Positions 8,149 to 15,056 of a stretch of DNA of 64,000 nucleotides are shown in pieces. The translations under genes were made by a program, and so were the position numbers. The notes beneath the pieces were generated by a model. The model did not search any database, was not told the origin of the DNA, and saw nothing but the letters and a program-made list of their open reading frames with translations. The first letter of the stretch is position 1. Each line of letters starts with the position of its first letter. Source of the stretch: Tenacibaculum sp. 1_MG-2023 (GTDB lineage Bacteria; Bacteroidota; Bacteroidia; Flavobacteriales; Flavobacteriaceae); contig NZ_JAUORH010000001.1 in assembly GCF_030547425.1 (NCBI RefSeq), positions 62,001 to 126,000 on the forward strand, in the 5' to 3' direction.

Positions 8149-8490
8149 AGTTTAAATAAAGTCACATAAATACCGCCGAAAGTTAACAATTCTAACCAAA
8201 AACAAAGTATTATTTTTTTTTATTGTAATTTAAAAACACATAAAAACTACTAATAAATAACAGCTATTTTTTAGGTGTTTTAAAGAGTTTTTATTTTTAG
8301 TTAATACGAATGTTTATACTAGTGTTTTTTTATTCTTTAAAATAGCGATTAAACAGGTTTTAATAAAAAAAATAGAAAAAAGAAAATTTAATAGAGAATA
8401 CTTATAGAACACATAAAAAGAATCAATAAATCTTAATTTCGTTTTTAAAATTACTAACTTGTTAACAAATGAATTTTTAATCTTATCAAA
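8149..8490. other. AT-rich intergenic stretch, nothing recognisable
   Basis: About 340 bp of very AT-rich DNA between divergent genes. I see no open frame, strong hairpin or repeat. It presumably holds the promoters of both neighbours. Confidence 0.5.
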
Positions 8491-8988
8491 GTGAAAACGG
8501 CATACACTATTTTAATTTTTCTAATTTCAATTACGTTTAGTTTTTCACAAAATAAAGGAGTAATAGAAAAAGAAGTCAACCAACAAATATGGCAACCATT
8601 TAAAAAATCTTTTGAAGCTAGAGATTGGAATACATTTAATAGTTTGCATACTAATGATGTTTTAAGAGTTAATAAGTATGGAATTCGTATAGGTGAAGAA
8701 TACAAAACATCAGTGCAAACATCTTATCAAAAACCAACGACTAAGAAAAGACAAATAGATTTTTGTTTCAATCAAAGAACTTACAAAGAAAGTACTGGTT
8801 ATGAAGTAGGTTATTACCGAGTTATATATACTGAAAAAGACAAAGAACCACGTATTGTATACGGTAGGTTCCACGTGGTACTTAATAAAAAGAATGGTGT
8901 ATGGTTAATTTCACAAGACTGGGATACTGATACAATTAACGGAGAACCAATTACTAAAGAAGGTTTTGAATCAGGTAAATGTTTGTAA
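8491..8988 (+). CDS. Secreted NTF2-like (SnoaL/DUF4440-type) protein
   Basis: It starts with GTG at 8491, directly giving a clear signal peptide (MKTAYTILIFLISITFSFSQ); no ATG alternative preserves it. The mature ~145 residues show the cone-shaped NTF2-like pattern: a helix with W and F (IWQPFKKSFEARDWNTFNSLHT), then strands ending in YGRFHVVLNKKNGVWLISQD. Proteins of this type bind small ligands or act as isomerase-like or unknown exported proteins. It stands alone between the TerB-like gene and the repeat region. Confidence 0.65.
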   Translation: MKTAYTILIFLISITFSFSQNKGVIEKEVNQQIWQPFKKSFEARDWNTFNSLHTNDVLRVNKYGIRIGEEYKTSVQTSYQKPTTKKRQIDFCFNQRTYKESTGYEVGYYRVIYTEKDKEPRIVYGRFHVVLNKKNGVWLISQDWDTDTINGEPITKEGFESGKCL

Positions 8989-9039
8989 ATTAGATAGCAA
9001 TTTTCTTTTATATGATCTCAACAAACAGATTGTTTTGGT

Positions 9040-9075
9040 CACCTATTCCTTCGAAATAACGTTGAGGTGGTATAA
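9040..9075 (+). repeat. Remnant of the REP-like repeat
   Basis: CCTTCGAAATAACGTTGAGG resembles the right end of the repeats at 11.5-12.4 kb (CCTTCGAAATGACGTAATGA). A second ACGTTGAGGT occurs at about 10447, so these two remnants flank the gene at 9158. Confidence 0.4.
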
Positions 9076-9157
9076 CCGATTAAAATAAGGGAATAAAAGC
9101 ATAAAAATAATTTTCAAAATACCTTATTTTTATGAGCAGAAGCTTTAAAACCAGCCT

Positions 9158-10387
9158 ATGAACAACGAGAAGAATTCTGAAACTTGGAAAAAACTCTATC
9201 AAAACTCACAAGAACTCACCAAACCAACCTCTGTAGATAACATACTTTCTGATGACGATGTAATCTTTTTAAAACAAGAATTAAAAAACATCATCAATCG
9301 GTTTTTAGACAAGGGAGAACTCCACAAAGGCATTAAAGTATATATAAACCACGAACTTCAAAACGGAATAGCAGAAGAAATGGTAGCCAATAGACCAAAA
9401 GAAGAGGAAACTATTGAGCAATGGTGTAGGAAGCTCTTCGGAGATCAGAAATTCGGAGTTGTTTTCAATAGTTTAGAAAGCTTTAGCAATGAGTTTACCG
9501 AGAGAATGTGTCACATTGTTTCTCCACTACTTGAAAAAGCAGGAATGCCTTTAGGCGGACTCTCTTTTTTATTTTTTATGGGAAACTATGGTTTTACCCC
9601 TTTCGGAATTCATAAAGAAGCCAAAGGAGAAGAAGGTTTTTTGTTTCATTTAGGTCCAAACTCTAAAGACTTTTATACTTGGGATATTGAAAAATACAAC
9701 CAAATAGAACACAATACTCAGGTGTTCCACGAGGTAGATGCAATGTTATCAACATCTACAAAATACCCGTTAAAAGCAAAATCGGCGATGTTTATTCCGC
9801 ATCATGTATATCATATTGCAAAAACTGATGAATTTTCGCTAAGTGTGGTAATGGATTATATCAATCCGTCTAGAGACTATTTAGAAAAAACAATTGCTAC
9901 ACAAATAGCGTCTAGTGAATTAATAAAAAATCCAAAAGTAGGGTACTTACCACCCGTAGATATCACAACCGAAGAATTGGATTGGAATCCCTTATTAAAC
10001 CCTGAAACGTGGGAACAGCAATATAAAAACACACTTTCAAAATATATTACTAGGCTAAAAAGTAACGCAGGAGTTTTACAGCCTTCAATAGTTGAAAACA
10101 AAAAAGGTTTACCTAACCCGCCATTTCAAATTATGGGAAAAACAATTTTTCCGTTGTTGCTACACACAGAAAACACAGAGAAAACCTGTATAATGGCAAG
10201 AGGAAATGAAGTTGTTGTTAGCAATAACTCACAACTAAGCACAATTATAAAAAAGCTAAACACAGGAGAAACCATAAGTTTTGACGAACTACAAAACCAC
10301 CTCACTCCTACTTGGGAATTAATGGATGTATTTGATTTTGTAAGTCAGTTAGCACGAGTTGGAGCGATTACTATTTGTAAGGAATAA
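9158..10387 (+). CDS. JmjC/cupin-like protein (409 aa)
   Basis: A central beta-barrel-like region (about residues 135-235) contains GIHKEAKGEEGFLFHLGP with an H152-x-E154 pair, and later IPHHVYHIAK with His at 215, 216 and 219. An HxE/D...H arrangement in this setting is the Fe(II) triad pattern of JmjC/cupin-type 2-oxoglutarate oxygenases. The C-terminal third (NTGETISFDELQNH) looks like a small winged-helix domain, as in ribosomal oxygenases or peptide-modifying JmjC proteins. The substrate is unknown. It stands alone between repeat remnants, which suggests acquisition. The assignment rests on motif reading only. Confidence 0.55.
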   Translation: MNNEKNSETWKKLYQNSQELTKPTSVDNILSDDDVIFLKQELKNIINRFLDKGELHKGIKVYINHELQNGIAEEMVANRPKEEETIEQWCRKLFGDQKFGVVFNSLESFSNEFTERMCHIVSPLLEKAGMPLGGLSFLFFMGNYGFTPFGIHKEAKGEEGFLFHLGPNSKDFYTWDIEKYNQIEHNTQVFHEVDAMLSTSTKYPLKAKSAMFIPHHVYHIAKTDEFSLSVVMDYINPSRDYLEKTIATQIASSELIKNPKVGYLPPVDITTEELDWNPLLNPETWEQQYKNTLSKYITRLKSNAGVLQPSIVENKKGLPNPPFQIMGKTIFPLLLHTENTEKTCIMARGNEVVVSNNSQLSTIIKKLNTGETISFDELQNHLTPTWELMDVFDFVSQLARVGAITICKE

Positions 10388-10467
10388 AACCTTTTTTTGT
10401 ACAAACTTTTTTCTACAAAAAAAATCCTTGTACAACATAAGAAAGACGTTGAGGTTGCATGGTGTCC

Positions 10468-10477
10468 TGTCATTTTC
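10468..10477 (+). repeat. REP-like repeat copy b, left end (interrupted by the IS)
   Basis: TGTCATTTTC is the left end of the repeat whose remainder starts at 11513 on the other side of the insertion sequence. Other copies begin TGTCATTTCGA. Confidence 0.65.
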
Positions 10478-11512
10478 TGTAAAGGTTAACTAATTCGTTG
10501 ACAGTTTTGGTTAAAAATATTAGGAGCCACACCATTTAAACTTTGGTGTGGTCTTTCTTGATTATAATAATAAATATATTGTAATATTTCTTCTTTCAAA
10601 TGTTCTTTAGATTCAAAATAAGTTCCATGGATTACGTCCTCTTCAATTGTTCTCCAAAAACGTTCAATTTTTCCATTGGTTTGTGGTCTATAAGGTTTAA
10701 TATATCTATGCTTTATTTCTAATTCAGTAAGCATTCTTTCAAAAGGATGGCCTGCCTTAGATTTACTTTCTTTTTTACCAAACTCAGGACCATTATCAGT
10801 TAAAACTTCCTTGAACTTAATATTATAATGACTGGCAAGAATGTTAAAGCTTCTAAGCCCAGAGAACATAGTTGTTAACGCTGTTAAATCTTCTGTTAAC
10901 TCTACCCAAGCAACTCGAGTACAGGAGTCTATAATACCGTACAAATAGTAACGTTTTTTAGGTTCTGAGTTAACAATTCCTTTAGGCAAGTAGTGAGTAT
11001 CAATATGACCTAACTCTCCTGCTTTCTTCTTAATGATTCTTCTTTTGTTTTCAACCATTTTTGGACTTAATCTATTTAGACCATGACGTTTTAATATATT
11101 ATAAACTCCAGAGGGTGTAGGTGTAAACTGTTTTAATTTAGGCTTTAAAATACAACTAATCTCATATTTATTATTGCCTTGCTCTCTTAAAGCTAATACT
11201 TTTTGTTCAATAAAAGGTAATGGTCTTCTAGTTTTCCATTTAGGTCCTCGTTTTCGAGGTAATAAATCCCTTTGATTACCACTTTGTTTGAAACGATTAT
11301 AATACTTCAAAAAAGTACGTCGATCTGTGCCATTGGCTTCATAAAATTCTTTTACAAAACGATAACGAGGATGTGTTTTGTTTTTTACTTGTTCATACTC
11401 ACTTATCAAAAATTGATACTTCTGTAAATAGCTTCGAACTAGAGTTAAATCATCTGTATTTATACGCATAACAAAATATAAGATTTTGTCAACGAATTAG
11501 TTAACCTTTACA
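10478..11512 (-). mobile_element. IS481-type insertion sequence (1035 bp)
   Basis: Perfect 26-bp inverted repeats at 10478-10503 and 11487-11512 (outer end TGTAAAGGTTAAC, inner end TCGTTGACA) enclose one transposase gene. The element sits inside a REP-like repeat copy. Flanking TTTTC (left) and ATTTC (right) agree in four of five bases, consistent with a short, slightly eroded target duplication. It looks intact. Confidence 0.9.
10486..11469 (-). CDS. IS481-family DDE transposase (327 aa)
   Basis: Integrase-core transposase. An N-terminal helix-turn-helix (about residues 35-65, NGTDRRTFLKYYNRFKQSG) and a second DNA-binding part are followed by the RNase H-like core. The catalytic triad is D157 (GHIDTHYL), D225 (LTDNGPEF) and E269 (NGKIERFWRT). 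The terminal YNQERPHQSLNG motif is typical of the rve superfamily. It is full length with no frameshift; its stop lies inside the left inverted repeat. The element is probably active or recently active. Confidence 0.9.
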   Translation of the reverse strand: MRINTDDLTLVRSYLQKYQFLISEYEQVKNKTHPRYRFVKEFYEANGTDRRTFLKYYNRFKQSGNQRDLLPRKRGPKWKTRRPLPFIEQKVLALREQGNNKYEISCILKPKLKQFTPTPSGVYNILKRHGLNRLSPKMVENKRRIIKKKAGELGHIDTHYLPKGIVNSEPKKRYYLYGIIDSCTRVAWVELTEDLTALTTMFSGLRSFNILASHYNIKFKEVLTDNGPEFGKKESKSKAGHPFERMLTELEIKHRYIKPYRPQTNGKIERFWRTIEEDVIHGTYFESKEHLKEEILQYIYYYNQERPHQSLNGVAPNIFNQNCQRIS

Positions 11513-11617
11513 ATTTCGACCGTAGGGAGAAATCTGCTTAATTTGAGTAGGAAACACTCTTTTAAATACCTAACATGCGACTGTAAGATTTCTCAGTCAT
11601 GCCTCCTTCGAAATGAC
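11513..11617 (+). repeat. REP-like repeat copy b, right part
   Basis: It continues the copy split by the IS. GAGAAATCT near the left pairs with AGATTTCTC, and the outer ends ATTTCGA/TCGAAAT pair, so the element can form a long interrupted hairpin. Linker GACGTAATGAGTTGTC joins it to copy c. Confidence 0.75.
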
Positions 11618-11627
11618 GTAATGAGTT

Positions 11628-11758
11628 GTCATTTCGACCGCAGCGAGAAATCTGTTTAATTCTAGTTAGAAGCATTATTGAAAATACCTAATAGACCATT
11701 ATAAGATTTAGCTCTGCTGAATCTTGAGACTTCTCAGTCGTAGCTCCTTTGAAATGAC
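11628..11758 (+). repeat. REP-like repeat copy c
   Basis: GTCATTTCGACCGCAGCGAG ... GAAATGAC, in the same orientation as copy b. It has an internal insertion (GCTCTGCTGAATCTTGAGA) relative to the others. It ends 32 bp before the GIY-YIG gene at 11791. Confidence 0.75.
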
Positions 11759-11790
11759 GTTTAGAATTTTTCATATCTTTAAAATAAAAA

Positions 11791-12090
11791 ATGCTAGACA
11801 AATATGTTGTGTACATCATCACAAACAAGAACAAAACCACGCTGTATATTGGTGTGACTAACAACCTCCAAAAACGATTATCTCAGCATTATTTTGATAG
11901 TGAGCATGCTAAAAAATCCTTTGCAGGAAAATATAATTGCTATTATTTGATTTATTACGAAGCTTTTGAAACGATAAACGAAGCAATTTACCGAGAAAAA
12001 GAATTGAAAAAATGGCGTAGAGAAAAGAAAGAAAGCCTGATTAATAATTTCAATCCTGAATGGAATTTTTTAAATAATGAAGTGTTTTAA
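11791..12090 (+). CDS. Single-domain GIY-YIG nuclease (99 aa)
   Basis: YVVYIITN near the start and LYIGVTN around residue 20 form the GIY-YIG core. R29 in LQKRLSQH, E70 in YREKELKKW and the terminal NFNPEWNFLN are the usual family features, so the active site appears intact. The family cuts DNA; these short stand-alone members (UPF0213/YhbQ-like) have no firmly known role. It lies within a tandem array of the REP-like repeat, between copies c and d, with no other gene in the unit. Confidence 0.85.
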   Translation: MLDKYVVYIITNKNKTTLYIGVTNNLQKRLSQHYFDSEHAKKSFAGKYNCYYLIYYEAFETINEAIYREKELKKWRREKKESLINNFNPEWNFLNNEVF

Positions 12091-12116
12091 TTAATACTGT
12101 CATTCCAATTCTTTCT

Positions 12117-12245
12117 GTCATTTCGAAGGAGCGATTTTATGAGCGACAGAGAAATCTCAATAATGGGAGTCAGAAACACTCTTGAAAGTTCCCTACACAC
12201 AACAATAAGATTTCTCACTTCCGTTGTACTTCAGTTCGAAATGAC
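12117..12245 (+). repeat. REP-like repeat copy d
   Basis: From GTCATTTCGAAGGAGCGA to TTCGAAATGAC. The inner arms GAGAAATCT and AAGATTTCTC are kept. It begins 27 bp after the GIY-YIG stop. Confidence 0.75.
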
Positions 12246-12254
12246 GTATAAGTT

Positions 12255-12363
12255 GTCATTTCGAGCGATAGCGAGAAATCTGCTTAATTAGAGTCACGAA
12301 TACCCTTTAATATTTCTAATACATAACAATAAGATTTCTCAGTCATACTTCCTTCGAAATGAC
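12255..12363 (+). repeat. REP-like repeat copy e
   Basis: The best-formed copy: outer arms GTCATTTCGA / TCGAAATGAC and inner arms GAGAAATCT / AGATTTCTC, separated by GCGATAGC on one side and AGTCATACTTCCT on the other. Linker GACGTAATGAGTTGTC to copy f equals that between copies b and c. Confidence 0.8.
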
Positions 12364-12373
12364 GTAATGAGTT

Positions 12374-12440
12374 GTCATTTCGAGCGATAGCGATAAATCT
12401 TTTTAAAGAGAGTTACAAATACTCTTAAAAACTACAAACA
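12374..12440 (+). repeat. REP-like repeat copy f (left half only)
   Basis: GTCATTTCGAGCGATAGCGA matches copy e. The right half is missing and the sequence fades into AT-rich DNA before the RloC-like gene. Confidence 0.65.
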
Positions 12441-12650
12441 CCCTTACAAACTCACACACAAATAAATAACCCTTGCCTCTCTCCTCTTTTTTTACTATGT
12501 TTAACACGCTAAAAAACAAAAAGTAGTACTACCCCTTATCTCAACTATTTTTTTATTAAAAAAGTAACAACAAACACTTCTTTATGGATTGTCGTAAAGA
12601 ATCGTGGTTGTGTATGTTTAGTTTTGAAGATAACGTAGATAAAATATACT

Positions 12651-14969
12651 ATGATAAAGAAAATTAAAGAGATAGAAAACTTTGGAATATTTGAAAGTAT
12701 TTCGAATCAATCTAATTATTTAGAATTTAATAGATTTAATTTATTTTATGGACATAATGGAAGTGGGAAATCAACATTATCACATCTTTTTTCTTTATTA
12801 GAGTCAAAAGATATTCAAACAAGATTCCCAGATTCTAAATGGGGTTTCCATATTGACGATACAACAATATTATCTAATCTTAATGATATTGATAATGAGT
12901 TAAATATAAAAGTTTTTGATAAAGGGTTTATGGAAAGAAATATAAATTGGAATAAAGTAATCAAAGGAATTCTAGTTGTTTCTGAGGATAAAAAAATAGA
13001 AATACAGCAGAGAGATAATAAGATTAAGGAAGAGAAAGGAATTAAGAGTTCTATAGAGAAATTAACTCTTGTTCTAGAGGGTGATGGCAAATCCAAGGGA
13101 GAAAAGGGGCTTGTAAAGGATAATAGTAGTTTTTTATCAGAAGCAGCCAGAAACATAAAACAAAAATTCCAACTAATTGAAGTAGATGATACTTACCTTT
13201 CTAATTATAATAAAACCAAATTAGAGAATAGACTTAAAGAAAAACAATTAGATATACAGAAACCTCAAATGAATGTTTCTGAAATTGAAAAATTAGCTCA
13301 AACAATTAAACCACAAGATAAAGATATTATTAACAAGCCTGACTTATCTAAGTTAGAGCAAGTAGATAAAGCTTACGATAGGATAAACCTTATATTAGAG
13401 TCTACAGTTGCTTCTAAAGTAATAGATATATTAAAAGATTCTCCTGAAAAAAGTGAATGGGTAAAAAAAGGACTAGATATTCATAAAGAAAATGAAGAAT
13501 GTTCTTTTTGTGGTAATCAAATAACAGATAAACGAATAGAAGAGTTAAACAGTTATTTTAGTGATTCTTATCGAAACATAATAGAACAGATTGATAGTGT
13601 TATTAAATGGATAGAAGATTTTGAATACCCATATATTCCAAGTCAAAACTCATTTTATAAGGAGTATCAAAAAGATTATAAAAAGTTTTTTGATTTTATT
13701 CATGATGAATTAAAAAAACTTGAGTTAGTTAAATCTGATTGGAAACAATTACTTGAAACAAAAAGAAAAGACCCTTTTAAAATTATTGAAGGTAAGTTAT
13801 TAGTTTTTGATAGTACTTTAATATTAAAGTATTTTGGAGAGATAGATTCATTAATTAGTTACCATAACGATAAATTTAAAAATGCAGATTCTATAATAAA
13901 AAAGACAAAAATAAATTTAGAATTAGAATATATAAAAGAGGAGTTGAAAAGGTATGATTATTATAAAAAATCAAAAGAAGAAATTAATAAACTGAACGAA
14001 CAAGAAATTTTAAAAGAGAAGAATAAGGAAATAGAAGTTGAGATTAAGCAATTGAATAAAAAGATTTCAACTGAAGCCCTTGGTGCTGAAAAATTTAATA
14101 CTGATTTATGGAAGTTTCTTGGGAGAAAAGATATTTCTTTAGTTCCACAAACAAAAGGAGGTTATGTTATTGAAAGAAATAATGACCCAAATACTAAGGG
14201 ACAGTTTTTAAGTGAAGGAGAAAAGACAGCTATAGCTTTTGTATATTTTATAAATAAACTTAAAGAGCAAGATAATCGTATTAATAATTCAATAATTGTT
14301 GTTGATGATCCTATATCCAGTTTTGATTCAAATAATTTATTTAGTTCATATTCTTATTTAAAGTTAAATTGTAATGAAGCCAAACAATTATTTGTTTTAA
14401 CCCATAACTTTAATTACTTCAGGCTTGTTCGTGATTGGTTTAATGCCAAAAATAAAAAGCAAAAAGAAAAAAATATAAAAGATAGTTCAAAACCGAAATC
14501 AATTTGTAATTTTTACACATTAGAGGTACAATTAAATAAAAAAAATATAAGGTATTCAGAGATTAGAAACGCAGATGAAACACTTTTAAAATATTCATCG
14601 GAATATCATTACCAATTTAAAAAGCTAATTGATTATTCGAGTGAAGTAAAAGTAGATTTAGATAAGGCATACCTTACAGCAAATGCAGCTAGAAAAACAT
14701 TAGAAACTTTTTTAAAATTTAAATATCCTAAAAAAGTAAATGATTTTAGACAGCTGTTTGAGAAGTCAATAAAGAATACAACTTTAAAAGAAAAAGAAGA
14801 GTATATATATAAATTTATTAATAAATATTCCCATGCCCAAGATTTTGATAATGATTCATCAGATAATCAATTAGATGAGGGGATAAATGTAGCTAAAGAT
14901 GTGTTAAATTTAATAAAAGAGATTGATGAAACACACTTTGAAGAAATGGCAGAGGTATGTGCTAATTAA
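12651..14969 (+). CDS. AAA_13 ATPase, RloC-like with zinc hook; candidate anticodon nuclease (772 aa)
   Basis: ABC/SMC-like ATPase. Walker A is GHNGSGKST (K40), the signature is LSEGEKT (from about 520), Walker B is VVDDP (D552-D553) with SSFD after it, and LTHNF forms the H-loop. Long coiled coils flank a CSFC pair (C284, C287), the Rad50-style zinc hook that characterises RloC. The C-terminal part has R681-x3-E685 (ARKTLETF) and H728 (KYSHA), reminiscent of the Arg/Glu/His set of PrrC/RloC anticodon nucleases. In that family, DNA damage or phage infection triggers tRNA anticodon cleavage. No restriction-modification genes are adjacent. The very AT-rich codon use and the repeat-rich setting suggest transfer. 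The nuclease role is inferred. Confidence 0.75.
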   Translation: MIKKIKEIENFGIFESISNQSNYLEFNRFNLFYGHNGSGKSTLSHLFSLLESKDIQTRFPDSKWGFHIDDTTILSNLNDIDNELNIKVFDKGFMERNINWNKVIKGILVVSEDKKIEIQQRDNKIKEEKGIKSSIEKLTLVLEGDGKSKGEKGLVKDNSSFLSEAARNIKQKFQLIEVDDTYLSNYNKTKLENRLKEKQLDIQKPQMNVSEIEKLAQTIKPQDKDIINKPDLSKLEQVDKAYDRINLILESTVASKVIDILKDSPEKSEWVKKGLDIHKENEECSFCGNQITDKRIEELNSYFSDSYRNIIEQIDSVIKWIEDFEYPYIPSQNSFYKEYQKDYKKFFDFIHDELKKLELVKSDWKQLLETKRKDPFKIIEGKLLVFDSTLILKYFGEIDSLISYHNDKFKNADSIIKKTKINLELEYIKEELKRYDYYKKSKEEINKLNEQEILKEKNKEIEVEIKQLNKKISTEALGAEKFNTDLWKFLGRKDISLVPQTKGGYVIERNNDPNTKGQFLSEGEKTAIAFVYFINKLKEQDNRINNSIIVVDDPISSFDSNNLFSSYSYLKLNCNEAKQLFVLTHNFNYFRLVRDWFNAKNKKQKEKNIKDSSKPKSICNFYTLEVQLNKKNIRYSEIRNADETLLKYSSEYHYQFKKLIDYSSEVKVDLDKAYLTANAARKTLETFLKFKYPKKVNDFRQLFEKSIKNTTLKEKEEYIYKFINKYSHAQDFDNDSSDNQLDEGINVAKDVLNLIKEIDETHFEEMAEVCAN

Positions 14970-15031
14970 AATAAAACCTAATTAGATTCAGTTAAAAATT
15001 ATAATTCTTAACCACAAAAAAATAATCCTCG

Positions 15032-15039
15032 TACATTTG
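15032..15039 (+). promoter_or_regulatory. -7 box of mfd
   Basis: TACATTTG fits TAnnTTTG. It places transcription start a few bases before the TTG start at 15057 and supports that start. Confidence 0.6.
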
Positions 15040-15056
15040 CGTAAAATTTTTGTACG

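Noticed and set aside
11513..12440. Repeat array as a CRISPR
   Set aside because: Copies are 110-130 bp and internally palindromic, with variable interiors and constant linkers. This is a REP-like array, not repeat-spacer units.
12651..14969. Rad50/SbcC repair ATPase
   Set aside because: No SbcD/Mre11 partner is present, and the length, AAA_13 N-terminus and C-terminal R-x3-E/H features fit RloC better.
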